Part shown: positions 1 to 11,526 of the stretch, piece after piece | Position numbering within the stretch: the stretch's first letter is position 1 | How the letters are laid out: each line of letters opens with the position of its first letter | From: Mesorhabditis belari | Taxonomy: Eukaryota > Nematoda > Chromadorea > Rhabditida > Rhabditidae | DNA length: 64,000 nucleotides | Direction of reading: 5' to 3' | Assembly: GCA_958450365.1 (NCBI GenBank) | Contig: CAUEEP010000873.1 | Location: forward strand, 186,001 to 250,000 | Notes under the pieces: generated by a model | What the model was told of the DNA's origin: nothing | What the model saw: the letters and a program-made list of their open reading frames with translations, nothing else | Database searches by the model: none | Translations under genes and position numbers: made by a program

Positions 1-1
1 C

Positions 2-640
2 GGCTTGGCCCTACTCTATTTTGCCCTTATTGGAGTGACAGGTCTTGGTGGGTGCTTAGTAAAATGGTGGCTTATTTTTCGATTACCCAAAACTTCTGTA
101 ATCTCATGCGAAAAGAAAACGTGGTTGCGACTGTTGTAGATGTTTTTCTGCTCTAATTATCCTGTTTTTTCTTAGTTTTGATAACATTTTTTAGCGCTGA
201 TCCTCCCAACTTATCACAGTCTTCATCAACAGCGACGTTTGATGAGCAAAAAGACACTGCGCTTTCAGAGGCTATGGCTCCGAAATCTCACTATTCAGGT
301 AAGTGTTTAAAAGCTTTATTAGTTTACTGCAAGTGTTTTTACTTTTTTCATTGCAGGTGCTCATCTTTATCGGTGTTGTTTTCGTGCCTTTTTGTTGGGA
401 GACCGCAGTTGCCTTGGGATGGCCCGAGTCTGCTCCACTAAGCGGTTCGTCGATTTCAATCTTTGCCGTTTCTTTTCATTGCAATCTTTTTTTCCAGCTT
501 ATACAATCTGGACAACAGCCATCGGATGCTCACATGGGACTTTATCAACGGTGGTTCTTCTCTTTGTCTATGATAGCTATCGAAAACGATTGTTTGAGTC
601 GGTGAAAATGGTGATCGGAAACAGGAAGGTGATGAAGTGA
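2..640 (+). CDS. Seven-TM chemoreceptor, Srh/Str-like, C-terminal part (5' end outside window)
   Basis: Four exons are visible: <2-47, 195-298, 357-444 and 498-640 (TGA). Splice phases agree (1, 0, 1). The joined product gives TM5, then a loop with QQRRLMSKKTLRFQR, TM6 (VLIFIGVVFVPFCWE) and TM7 ending CSHGTLSTVVLLFVYDSYRK. Known family feature: nematode Str-superfamily receptors, especially Srh, carry an MSKKT-type loop before TM6 and an H-G-x-L-S-T ... YR signature at the end of TM7. The role would be a plasma-membrane chemosensory GPCR. TM1-4 lie before the window. The long open frames over the same bases in other phases ignore the introns. The family call is from motif memory, so the subfamily is less certain than the receptor call. 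Confidence 0.75.
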
Positions 641-929
641 TCAATGAAATTTTTATAGAAGAGTTTAGAAAGATCAAAGGATTTCTGTCACAGCAACTTC
701 TGTTATGAGTCAGCAGAAGTCAAGGAAATAGCATCACAAAGGATTTTCGTTTCGAATTTTAGACCTATCCAAACTGCTCGATGATTCAATAAATTTTTTT
801 AATCAAATTTTTGTTTAGCAAAACGAATGATGAACACAGAAACATCAATTTTCACTTTTTTAAATGTACAACTTTGTGATGTTGTTTTTTTTTCTTAAAA
901 ATTCTTTTCTGATAAACGTTTCCTTTCAG

Positions 930-1087
930 AGCTATTGGTGATCATTTCGAGGAGATCTGCGAGAAATATTTGAGTGAGTTGAGATTGTGCAACACAGGGA
1001 TTGAGGTGTATAAGCTTTTACACTAGTAAAAAGAACTTAACAAACTTTTAGATGCTCATCAACGAGTTCAGCGGCTCTTCTCAATAG
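930..1087 (+). CDS. Two terminal exons of an unidentified gene
   Basis: Exon 930-1005 follows a good acceptor (TTTCAG) and ends in phase 0 before GTGTAT. The last exon, 1052-1087, follows TTTTAG and stops at TAG. Together they read AIGDHFEEICEKYLSELRLC and then NTGIEMLINEFSGSSQ, which looks like real charged helical protein. A short upstream ATG at 704 (MSQQ) could be joined only by a weak donor, so the start is unknown. I do not recognise the family. It lies 290 bp after the receptor stop on the same strand and could be a separate small gene. Confidence 0.35.
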
Positions 1088-2191
1088 AAAATTCTCGTAT
1101 TTCCTTTGTTGTGATTATGATTTATGATTTATAATTCAATTTTTCAATTTTTCTTGAAAAATTTAATTTTCAATAGGGTTTCAGCACAAATAAATTCCTA
1201 TTATGGCCCTTAAAAGAACTAAAAAGACAATTGTTAAGGTGCATTTTTTCGGTTGATTCATCAAAATTCAAACACAAGTCGAGAAAATCTGATAGATAAA
1301 TTGAAATCATTTTTTGACGGGCAAAGAGCTCACCCGACCACGTCGACCCGATCGATGAGAGGTTTTTGATAGAAGAAATTCTTGCGCTTCTGATCTCGGA
1401 TGTTCAAAAGTAGGGGCTGATTGTGGAGCTTCATCTTCTCCAAGTCATTACTCAAAACCCACAACTTCTCCACCAACATAGCTCCTTTTTGTGATCCTCC
1501 ACCGATTCTCTTCAGTCAATTTATCGGCTTGAATAAGCAAACTGACATTGTGATCAGTAATCTGTGCGTTGGTATTTATTTCTCCACAAACAAAAGCGAC
1601 TAAACACATCATTTGCCATCAATACAAAAAATAGAAAGAACCAGAGCAGTTTCATAAAAAAAACATGCATTCAGTCGGTTCCGTTTTTAGAAAAGTTTTT
1701 CAGTTCAGTTTTTTCTCGACGTTTTTCATGGTCTTTTATCAGTGTAATTCCCGGAAGAACCTTATAACTTTCAAATAACTTTCAAATGAACCTAAAAACT
1801 TTCAAATGATAAATAACTCTTCAGGGCAACTAGATTCTTTCAAAGTTGAAAAATCGCAACGTGTTTTTGTTATAACCGTTGGCATTAAACAATGGCCATA
1901 TTAGCACGAGTTTTTATGGTCGTTTTGTAAAGTGCAAAGTAAGAAGAAGATTTTATTGTTCTCAAAACCCATCAAAAGTTTTGCAAGAGAGTTTTCGAGT
2001 GAAAAAAAGAAGAAATAAAAGATTGTGCAGATGTAAAACAAGGGAAAGAACGTCAATCGGGTGGATAGTCCACCGTAGCCTCGGCTCGCATTTCATTGCT
2101 GATTTCGTTGCAAAATAAAAAGGCCCAGTTTCCAAAATAGCACCTATTCTTTGACTTTTCTTTCTTATTTTTATTCCAATTCGAATTAGCG
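1088..2191. other. No gene seen
   Basis: AT-rich sequence with short open frames lacking splice support. I see no repeat family, RNA gene or protein motif here. Confidence 0.4.
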
Positions 2192-3283
2192 ATGTTCAGC
2201 TACAAGTCTGAAGGTAATTTTACATTAAAGTTGACGAATGGGTTCAAGTTTTTTTTTATCGCCAGTGAATTGGGGTTCACAAAAAGCATGCGTTTTCAAA
2301 TTTACAAGCTCAACCTTTCAGATCCTCCAAAATGCCATTGGAACTGTCGAAGGCTTCCTCTCAACTCTCTCCCAGCACAGCTGAAAGAAATGCTCGTCGA
2401 GAAGCTGCCGATAACTTCGTGCACATCGTTGATGAAAGTGAACAAGAGATTGAGAGGATTTCTCATTCAATGTGACCTTTTTCGGAAACGGAGAATCCAG
2501 AAGATCCGTCTTACCTCGTATCGATCGAACACCATTTTTGTGGAGATCCGGGACGACGACTCTCTGGCCAATCAAATCGCCATCTTCTACAACTTCAACA
2601 ATCAATTCGTCGAGGTCGAAGGGGCAAAAGTTTGTAGATCGGAAAATGGCGTCTGTGTCCCAAAAAACCCACTCCCAAACCTGCTCAAATCGATCAAGTA
2701 TTGCGAGTGTCTATCGGTCGATGAATGGTTGCAGCACTCGATTCTCCCGCTACATATTGCCTTCGCTAGGGTCTTCGAGTTCACTCCTCAGGGATCTCTC
2801 TCGGTTTCTCTCAGACGTCATCAATCCATCATTACAACAATGAAGTCTCTGTGGCTTTGGTTTAGCTCTTGTGATCATTTCAAGAAAGCCATCCGAGAGA
2901 TCTTCCCGAAAGAGGGGAACGGCACCGAGGCGCTGCTCTCGACGGCGATTCCCCCACCAGACTACTTGGGTCTTGTGTCCTATTCGAGCGATAGTTGTAC
3001 ATGGGATATTCTGAGAGGAAATGATGAGATTGCAAGTGTCGATGAGGAAGATCGACGAAACGTGATACTCGACGAGTACAATGAGCATCGGTGGATGAAT
3101 AAGGAATGGCTAGAGAAAAAGAGTGACTTCATCTCAAGGGACATGCGCGAGTTGAGGGAGAGACAATGCCAATACCTAAATGTTCTTGAAAATGCCACGA
3201 GAGGATACGCGATAATTCTGTGGGAGAGAAAGGAGAAAGGCAAGGAAAAAAGGCTTTATCTCGTTTGTTTTTTCTTACGTTAG
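2192..3283 (+). CDS. F-box-like protein
   Basis: The ATG at 2192 starts a 7-codon exon that probably ends at 2213 (G|GTAATT). The main exon is 2322-3283 (TAG), giving about 327 aa. The region is also open without splicing (363 aa), but the stretch 2214-2321 looks like intron. Near the N-terminus, LNSLPAQLKEMLVEKL followed by SCTSLMKVNKRLRGF matches the F-box pattern: a Leu-Pro start, amphipathic helices, then VNKRL. The rest is a nematode-type F-box C-terminal region with no repeat I can name. F-box proteins bridge substrates to the Skp1-cullin ubiquitin ligase, and nematodes carry hundreds of them. An AATAAA at about 3318 follows the stop. Confidence 0.65.
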   Translation: MFSYKSEGNFTLKLTNGFKFFFIASELGFTKSMRFQIYKLNLSDPPKCHWNCRRLPLNSLPAQLKEMLVEKLPITSCTSLMKVNKRLRGFLIQCDLFRKRRIQKIRLTSYRSNTIFVEIRDDDSLANQIAIFYNFNNQFVEVEGAKVCRSENGVCVPKNPLPNLLKSIKYCECLSVDEWLQHSILPLHIAFARVFEFTPQGSLSVSLRRHQSIITTMKSLWLWFSSCDHFKKAIREIFPKEGNGTEALLSTAIPPPDYLGLVSYSSDSCTWDILRGNDEIASVDEEDRRNVILDEYNEHRWMNKEWLEKKSDFISRDMRELRERQCQYLNVLENATRGYAIILWERKEKGKEKRLYLVCFFLR

Positions 3284-3856
3284 ACAAGAGGTCCACCTAT
3301 TTTTAGAGTTGCCTATGAAATAAAACTCTTTTATTACTGAAAATCACTTCGCATACTCTTTTTTCTGCACTTGTCTTTTGGCATTAAGTGTGCACTTTGA
3401 ATAATTTGGCTTGATTTTCAATTAATTAAGTTTTTTTCTCACTTCAAACAAAAATTTACAACAAAGGTCGCCTCACTATTGTTAAAGCTCTGTATTTTTG
3501 AGATCCATTCAGCATTCTATCAAACTTTCGAACTGATCGTCTTTCTAACAATGGTAAATTGAAGGGTTCAAAATTTTGACGAAATTAAAGTGTATTTGAC
3601 AAGTATAAACCAAACAGAACAATGCACAATATACCGAATTTACACAAATTCATTGGGAGAAATTAACAAAAAACATATTTCTGAAAAGATTTAGATAGGA
3701 AACAGTACAGGTGAATGAGTAAACACAAGGTATGGAACATAAAAGCTAATGATACGCAAGACTAGACATCGACTAGACAGATAAGGTATTTACAAAGAGT
3801 TATCAAAGAGAGCACGTGAAAACTAATTTTTGTTTTTGATTCATCAACTTTTTTAG

Positions 3857-3980
3857 TTGAGCCAATTGCAAGACAGCCTCGATCACCGCGATTTTTGGCT
3901 TGTGGATTGGCGATGTGTCATGGATGCTGAGAAGAAGGAAAAATCGTTGAGGGAAGTGGAAATGTAAAAGCACAGTCAGC
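3857..3980 (+). pseudogene. Relic of a RING-finger exon
   Basis: After an acceptor (TTTTTTAG) the sequence reads VEPIARQPRSPRFLACG and then LAMCHGC followed by TGA. This aligns with RING exon 2 of the TRIM-like gene at 56.1-57.4 kb (IPLANHQLSPRKLGCGLAMC) in both spacing and splice phase. Codons after the stop still resemble the parent (EEGKIVEG). No flanking exons were found. It is a single-exon, stop-containing copy about 50 kb from its relatives. Confidence 0.55.
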
Positions 3981-4451
3981 ACAGTTTTGTTTTTCATATT
4001 TTTTAGGTGGATCAAATGCCTCACGAGCTTTGCAATCTTTCAATCAATAAGGTTCAAACGTAATTTGTGGCCTTTACTATCAGCGTGAAGCATCGAAAAA
4101 CCCGCCTTTATAGCTAGCAAAATAACGGGGCTATAATCAATAAGAATCAATAATATAATCAATAAAAGCCTTTGGACGTAGCTATAGTTTACTTTCTGCT
4201 AGTTTTCCAAGACTATTTTTTCCAGTTTTAGTGAAGGGCTAGTGGGAGGATTTGATCAGCTGATGAGCTTTGGATGGCCCCTCCAAAGCTGCCACGAACA
4301 TTTGCTCAGTGGCTGATTTCGGGAGGATGATTGAAATGAATAAGTTTGCAAAGAATAGACTTTTCATAGTGCAAAAATTACGAGCAATGTCCACCAACAA
4401 TTCTTCCAAAAATGTCCACTAATTAACGAGTCCACTAACAACTTTATAAAA

Positions 4452-7400
4452 TTAAAAAGCCGTGTTAGTCGGCTGAATTTGCATCGAAATTGAGGGGGTT
4501 TTCTTTTCGCTTTTCGCTTTCCTCCCAAAGATCACCGAGCGGAACTCGTTCGAGAGATAGGCCATCAACCTGCAAAAATCCTATCTGATTACAGGGAATC
4601 GTTTGATCAAAATAGATTTACTCGTAAACAAACAAAACAGATTCGCTCGTAAACTCGTAAATCTAGTTTTTTTTGCCTGGAAACTAAAATTAGCAGGAAT
4701 CAAGTGACCTCCAGCTAAATGGTTGGATACTACTGGGACTCGAATCCTCGATCACTGAATCTCCGGCTGTCACTCTACCGATTGAGCTATCTAAAGCTGA
4801 GATATCAGACTTGTCATAGAAGGCTAGCGACACAGGAGTCAAAGCTGTGACCCCCAGGTTCAGGTTTTCTATGGTCAATGGCTTTATGGCTTTTTTTTAG
4901 TCCACAGGAACAAGAAGTAAGGATACAACATTTACCACAATGGAAGCAAAGAGGTGAGATCATTGACGGTGATGGCGACGACGAACATATTGAACAGCAG
5001 CCAGCTGTGCACCTCACTTTCAGCGATTGTTGTTGTAATGTGCAGGAAAAGCTAAAAAAAGAGTTATTGCAAAAGACAAAAAAAACCCCTGGTTAACATC
5101 CACTTACAAGGGAATGGCCAGAAGTGGAGGTGGTTCGAGTTAAGTTATACCTCATTCGATAGATCTCATGATGAATATTGATGACCAAAGTAACTCTACA
5201 ACGAGAAATTAGTTTCATTTAAGTTCTATTACATGCAAAAAAGAGTATCCAAAAATATTGATTCAGTAAAAAGTTCTAGCCCCGTCAAGGATCGCTCTAG
5301 CCCCTCTTGTCGGCTCTTTTTGCTCCTTGTCACCCGCATTTCTCGCTGGTAGAGTTACTTTGCGCGGCTAATTTTTTTGAACATCTGTATTCATCATGAG
5401 ATCTATCGAATGAGGTATCACTCATCTTAAACGGTCACCTCCACTTCGGGCCTTCTGTTAGTGACCACAGTCAGTAGTTTGGCGTTTACCTTACCCCATA
5501 CTATGAGCATAATTCCCGCTGTACCTGCATGGCAACGACGATCATTTCCATAAAGAACATGAACATGTTAATCGCGTGGAATCTGAGAATAATTTCATTT
5601 GCTAACTCAAAAATGAACTTTACAAGTATTTTTTAATTATTAGGCTACAAGCAAGTCTTTTCGCGATTTTTCAGAATCTCTAAACTGAACTACCAGATAT
5701 CAAAAACGCTCTTTGATGCGCTCAGCTAATTTCAAAAGAAATCATAGACCTTTAGACTTGAAATTGTTTGCAAAATACAGTAAGCATAATCATAAAGATT
5801 GATTTGAAATTTTGAAGAAATAGTGTCTTGATAAAATCCGAGTCAAAAGAACGTGAAAAAATGAAATTTGACTCGGTACTGAAGCTCAATCTGAAGCTCA
5901 TTTCTTCCATTAAAACTTCCCCAGAATAAAAAGTTTTGCCGCTGTTTTTTGTTTAAGATATTGATCTTTAATTTTAACAATACAAAAGTTTCGTAGCTGA
6001 AAAATTTGAGTTGAGTGAAAAGACTTTCTTGCCAACCTAATAGCAAATGAAAAATTCGGCTCTTGCGTAGTTTCCCGGAATTTTGAGCAGGTCGTCACGC
6101 TTTGAGGGCCTATAACTTTGTCCAGAAATCATACTTTTGTTAACTTTTTATATCATTTCATAGAGGACATTTCAGGCTTTCAAATAATACCAAATAGAGC
6201 TTGACATGATTTTTTATTCCCATGAAAACAAGGCTACACGACACCCGAGTTATATAGGCCTCATTTGCTCAGCGTTGGCTCTGATTTTCATGGACTGGAT
6301 TGACCAACCAAGCTCTATTTGGTATTATTTGAAAGGCTGAAATGTCCTCTATACATTGATATAAAAAGTTAGCAAAAGTATTATCTCTGGACAAAGTTAT
6401 AGGCCTTCGAAGCGTGACAGCTCGTTCAAAAAACCCGAATTCTTTCAAAATACCCGGAATCTACGCAAGAGTCAAAAGTTGTGACAAAATGACAGATTTT
6501 TAGGCAAAACCAAGGCACTCTCTAAAAGTGTATGAGTTTTTTGACTATTCCTTACAATCAAAAAAACTATTCGATTGGGGAGAGAGAATCAAAATCACTG
6601 GCCAAAAGCCGAAAATTGACCTGGGTAATGTAGCTGGGATGAATTATAGAATCTATTTATTATTATAAGAATTATAGAATTCATCCCAGCTACAGTACTT
6701 CTATCCTATGATGTTCCTCATGTAAACTTTTAGTGTTTAAAGAAATCGTTGAGAGATGACTGGTTTCTTTTTTTAGTCTCTTAAGTTCCCAAAATGTCAT
6801 TTTTTTATCCACCCTTTTTTCTGATAATTTTCTTCTATTCTCACTTTAAATCATTGGAGTTTTTCAAATTCTTTTTTGACCCATTCGTTCGATGTTTTCG
6901 CTGTCGAATCAAGCGATAACTCGTGAAAATATTCAGAAGAAAAGTCCCACTTTCAATCACGATCAGAGTGGTTGAGACGATCACTTGGTAGTCTTTCTGC
7001 AAAAATATCTTTTATTTCTTCAAAGATACAAAAAAATGGTTAATGGTAAACACAAGACGGACTAGGAAGGTCAATATAGTAGGCATCATTTTGAGGTAGA
7101 CGAGAAATTCAGCGAAAATGCGTTCATTGTGCTTGAAATCTCCCATCTGACATCCAGTTAGGATTTTTGAAAGTTAGAAAATGAATGAGACTCCTTTTTT
7201 TGGAGAGTATGGTAGCATAAAAATTCTGGCATCTTGGCGGAACACCTTAAATAGTGTCTAGACTTGAAATCATCTTCTAAATCCCTATTGTGAAATCCAA
7301 TTAGCATTTTTAAAAGCTAGAAAACTAGCCAAGTTTTGTTTTTGATATAAAAAAGTTACTGTAGTCATTGCAAGTTGGAACTAGGGATCAGCTCAAACCG

Positions 7401-8935
7401 TGTTCACACTTAAAATGATCGTTTAGATCACTATTGTGATATCCAGTTAGCATAACCAGCTTGGTAACTCACCGAACTATTCTCGAGAATCCAATAATAT
7501 CCAGGGGCTATTTTGACAAAAGTGGCTCCATAGATGGTATCGGGCGAGTTGAGAAGACACGGAAAGAGAAACATCACTGGGAGGACGATCCACCAAAAGT
7601 ATGACTTCCAGTACTGAAAAACACAGTGGAAGTTTCTAGTGGCATTAGGGAAAAGCTGAAAGTATCCTTGGATCCAGGCTAGGCCGGATCTAAACTCTGA
7701 TACTTTTTGAAGTCCCTAGGACCAGGGTTTGACTCTATCAAGTGGCCAGCAATCTAATTATAAGTAGATGTCACAGATTTGATTACTGATATGTTTGTCA
7801 TTCTATGGAAAGGGCAAGTAATAAAACTCGATCAGCTCGATTAGCTCCATCACTCGATAAGTGAAAAACTCGAAAACAAAAGCAATTTGATTTTTACTTT
7901 ATGAAAATCAATATTATTTATCTAAAAGTTATATTTCTAGAAACCTGAAACTAAACCATACAAAAAAGCTTTTAGAAAGTTTTAGTTTCTCATAGTTGGC
8001 TATCACATAACTCGTTTTTCTTATTTTAAAAAAGAAAAGAAAAACTGTGACCCACATGAGCATATTTCACAGGGAAGGCGACACAAGAAGCTCGATTGAG
8101 GGCGATCAAAAAAGTGCCGACGAATTGGATGAATATCGATGTGTCAAGCAGATAAATTAGAGGATTTGTATATGGATTTTTGGCAATTAAAGCGTATACG
8201 TCGAGAAACTCGTAACCCGTCTCGGGAAGGCGACGAATGAAGAAAGAGCATAAGAAGCAGAGCATATCCTGGAAAATGAGGGTTTGAGGAAAAGGAACCA
8301 AATCTGTAGAGAAAAGGACCGTACTCCATTTGGTGAGGGTTTCACTCAAGGGCACACTTTTTAGTAAGCATTCAACCGGAAGTCACTGATTGGGTTCCTG
8401 ACAAAATCAGAGGCTTCCTAAGCCTCAAATGGCTCAATCGGTAGAATATCGGCCTGTAGATCTAACAAGGGAATGGCCAGAAGATGGTCATTTCGATTTC
8501 TGTCACATTAGTCTATGGAAGGATTGAGATCCCAGACTTTTATGGCTTAATCGACAATCGTGTTAGACCATAGCTTCAAGAATTAAGAGTTTAACCTCCA
8601 CCAAGCGACCAATCATCTAACAGATGTTTACAGTTCTCTGGCAAGATTGAGCTTTCAACTTTGGATACTTTGAATACTTTGAATTTGGATTCTACTCAAT
8701 AGTGTCAACCCAAATCGTTGGGTTCGATTACTAATCGAAAATCACTCACATTTGACAAACATAGGAAGAAAAGTTTCTGGAATTCCCCGGGAAATCCCTT
8801 CTTCCGATAACTATTCGTTAGGCGACAATAGGCCCAGAGAGTAGGCAATCCCATCAGAATGGCCAGAACGAGCATCGTCACTTTGCATGGGATCTCGAGT
8901 TGCAATTGATAGAGGAGATCATCCGGGGAGCTCAT
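4452..8935 (-). CDS. Srg-type seven-TM chemoreceptor, complete
   Basis: Seven exons on the minus strand: 8935-8750, 8268-8056, 7613-7473, 6996-6845, 5582-5525, 5051-4936 and 4569-4452. All phases agree and encode about 327 aa, a normal length for the family. The order is TM1 (LVLAILMGLPTLWAY), TM2 across the first junction, TM3 ending IALNRASCVAFPVKYAH (the Srg/Srv N-R-x-x-x-x-x-F-P motif), TM4 (WWIVLPVMFLFP), TM5 (VIVSTTLIVIESGTFLLNIF), TM6, and TM7 ending NDLTSLLPLWWLMAYLSNEF, with a short basic tail. The function would be chemosensation at the sensory-neuron membrane. Introns 4-6 hold two foldback elements and a tRNA-like element, which spread the gene over 4.5 kb. Only exons 1-3 stand out in frame analysis; exons 5-7 were found by phase and motif. 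Confidence 0.75.
4690..4870 (-). mobile_element. tRNA-like element, probable SINE or tRNA pseudogene
   Basis: On the minus strand TAGCTCAATCGGTAGAG matches the pol III A box and D arm, and GGATTCGAGTCCC about 30 bases later matches the B box. The acceptor and T stems do not pair well, so this is not a functional tRNA. It lies in the last intron of the Srg receptor gene. A second A-box copy sits near 8,425. Confidence 0.5.
5105..5465. repeat. Foldback element (MITE-like)
   Basis: The left arm near 5,110-5,192 (GGCCAGAAGTGGAGGTG ... CCTCATTCGATAGATCTCAT) is repeated inverted near 5,388-5,455. It lies in the intron between Srg exons 5 and 6. No coding capacity is seen. Confidence 0.6.
6049..6472. 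repeat. Foldback element (MITE-like), about 420 bp
   Basis: Long inverted arms: the run from CTCTTGCGTAG through CAAATAATACCAAATAGAGC (6,060-6,200) returns inverted at 6,310-6,470. It is non-coding and lies in intron 4 of the Srg receptor gene. The ends are approximate. Confidence 0.65.
8420..8560 (+). other. tRNA-like A-box fragment
   Basis: TGGCTCAATCGGTAGAATATC resembles a tRNA D arm. No convincing T arm follows. GGGAATGGCCAGAAG just after it is shared with the left arm of the foldback at 5,105, so the two belong to related mobile sequences. It lies in intron 1 of the Srg receptor gene. Confidence 0.35.
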
Positions 8936-9705
8936 TGAGATTGGTAGCTGAACTGAGGTTGGAGATCTGAAAAGAAAAAGGATATGGAAAGTAAAGGCAG
9001 TTGAAAGTTACAAACATTTATATGCATTTTGCAATGGATAATGAGATTCTTGTAAAACTTTTTTGCCTGTATACCTTTGACGACTAAATGGATAGCTGAA
9101 AATTTGATGTAGTGCCCTGTTCGAAAAATTTGTACCTAATGAGAGCTAATTTTCTATTCATTTCTTTATTCCCAGGCTTTTTTATCGTTCTTGTAGCTAG
9201 CTGAAAAGTTTAAAAAAGAAAGAAATATTTAAAAGGCAGAAAATATACAAGGTAATCATGGAAATACGTGGAAACTTTCCCTTGTTTCCCACGTTAAAAG
9301 ATCAAGTTTTTTTGGGGAATCTCAAAGCCACAAAATTTCACAGCTAAAAATAGAAATCCCTCTAATTTTCTACAAAAACCTTTTCTGCGAATTTTCAAAA
9401 AAGTAATAGATATGGGAAAACTCTGAAAATAGCATTTATGCAACAATTTAAATAAAGCTTTTGTCAATTTTGAGTTAGGTTTCACGAGAAATTAAGTTCA
9501 TACCCGAGTTTTGACCTAAATACCTGAACTCTGTAGGTAAATGGGTCAAGATGCAAATTCCCTCTCTGCCAAACAATTTACTCTGGAAGTCACAGGTTTG
9601 CTCCCATTTTGTTATAACTTATTACTAGGGATGCTCGCGAATTGATGGATTGCTTTTGGCAAACGGTGAATACATTGATTTGTGGCAAAGCGTATACTGC
9701 TCGTA

Positions 9706-9804
9706 AATCGTAACCCGTCTCGGGAAGGCGACGAATGAAGAAAGAGCATAAGAAGCAGAGTATATCCTGGAAAATGAGGGTTTGTTTTCACTCAAGGGCA
9801 CACC
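9706..9804 (-). pseudogene. Duplicated fragment of the Srg receptor exon 2 region
   Basis: About 75 bp (CCCGTCTCGGGAAGGCGACG onward) plus CACTCAAGGGCACAC are nearly identical to 8,209-8,284 and 8,343-8,357. The remaining exon sequence is absent or unrelated, and a mariner fragment abuts it. It cannot code for a receptor. Confidence 0.6.
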
Positions 9805-9819
9805 TTTTTTTACCATTGT

Positions 9820-10304
9820 CTTTTTCGATAATTGTTATCGAATTGAATCCACTTCTCGTCCATCGTCAAGATATTCTCAAAAAATGGTTCCTTTTCGACT
9901 TGAGAAGCAAGATATGGCTGATCGAAACGCGTGCTCCCAGATTTTCGGTGCTCACTTGATGTGGAACCCATTGTTCATTACGATTGGTTTTTCCGATTAT
10001 TTCCAAATGGCAGACAATTGTTAATAGGAGATGTTCACATTGGAGATGTTTGGCAAGCTCTCGTGTTGTTTGCATTGAATCGGCTTCAATAAGTTGTTCC
10101 AATTCATTATTATCGATGGCTGCCGAGCGATGGTTCGTCTTCAAAAAATTCAATACCTTCTCAGAATCGGGCAAGCTAGAGCTGGCAGGATCTTTCGGTC
10201 ATAACTTGTTCTCCAAAAGCGGAACAGAGATCACGATATGATTCGGCAGCCTCTTTGCCCAGCTTGAAATCGTAGAGAAGACATACATACTTTTGATCCA
10301 CCAT
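9820..10304 (-). mobile_element. Broken mariner transposase fragment
   Basis: From an ATG at 10,304 the minus strand reads MVDQKYVCLLYDFKLGKEAA and then AAESYRDLCSAFGEQ, the typical mariner N-terminal HTH region. It continues to ELAKHLQCEH and later TMDEKWIQFDN, close to the mariner catalytic T-x-D-E-K-W block. In-frame stops and a frameshift interrupt it, and the C-terminal half is missing where receptor-derived sequence begins. I did not find paired terminal repeats. Confidence 0.75.
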
Positions 10305-10309
10305 GATCT

Positions 10310-11520
10310 AAAGCAAATATCAATTAAAAAGTAAAAGCTCTGACTTAGCAAAAACCATAAAAATAAAGTAAATATCTATTCATTCCTAGGTGTAAACGGA
10401 TATGGACTAGAATTTGGGTTAAGTTAAAGAGAGTGGCTCCCTTTTGATATCCAGCCATCTCTAACACCCCGACAATCCAACTCAACTCCTCCAACGTATT
10501 AGAGGGGAGTCCCTGTGAAATGATCGACCTGAACTGCAATTGCATAGACCCGGAAGATATATATCTTTATTTACAGTAGTACAATAAGACGAATAGATTA
10601 CAAATGAGTGAAAGGGGAAGGGGGGACTCCAAGTGAGAGCCTCACTTGTCCTCCTAGGCAATCCCAAGGACCGCCCCTTCTCGGCGATGAAAGGGATGAG
10701 CACAGGGGAGAACACATTTACATAAAATTAGACAAACCATTCAATAATAACAATAGTAACTAAAATATCAGTTTGGCTCGGAGCTGAAATATCCAAGATT
10801 ACAAATATACAAAAGAAAATCAAATAAGGTTTTCAGATAAAAAGTAGAAAATTTTCTACTGACCGAAATTTCTTTGCATCAACCTTGTATTTTTTCAATT
10901 TTGCTCCCAAAACTGCTTGAAATTGATAGTTTAGAGGAATATTTTTGAATTGAGTAGTTGTGTTTTTCAAAATTCATCACTTTTTCTTTGCGTTTTTGAG
11001 AAAGAAACTTTTCTAAACCTCTTGAATGAGTCAGAAAAGATTGTCTCATTCGTAGTCTCAAAGAGCAAGCGGGGAAACTCAATTAATTTCTCAGTCAGCA
11101 CCTTCCCCTCGTTTACTTTCATTTACTTTCATTCAATTATCGGGCTTTTTTTTGTGTTTGGGTCCACGTAATTTTCTCAAAGAAATTATGCTGGAGAAAG
11201 CTTTGAATTTTTACTTCCTTAAAGTCGTTCATTTTTCTCTAAATTTCTCTTCATCCATTAAAAGTTAGTTGTCAATCTTTTAAAGCAGTTCTTTTATCTT
11301 TAAAATATAATTTTGTTTAAGTCAATAAGTGTTTGAATAACTTAATAATTATTAGTAATTATTAGTGGAATTACTTTATGCGGAATTAGTTAATAAAAGG
11401 AGAATAAGGAAGCGATTCTTGAATGTCCAATCTGTTAAAAGTTCTTCTGTTAAAAGAAGCCATTTCAATCCTTTTTTTCAATAAGCTTCCTTATTTCAAA
11501 TAGCCATTGAAACAAGAATT
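10310..11520. other. No confident gene
   Basis: AT-rich sequence with one GC-richer island near 10,610-10,720 of unknown origin. A minus-strand open frame near 10,345-10,545 has no motif or splice support. Confidence 0.3.
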
Positions 11521-11526
11521 TTCAGT

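Noticed and set aside
2318..3243. Minus-strand frames opposite the F-box gene
   Set aside because: They are antisense shadows of a well-supported coding exon.
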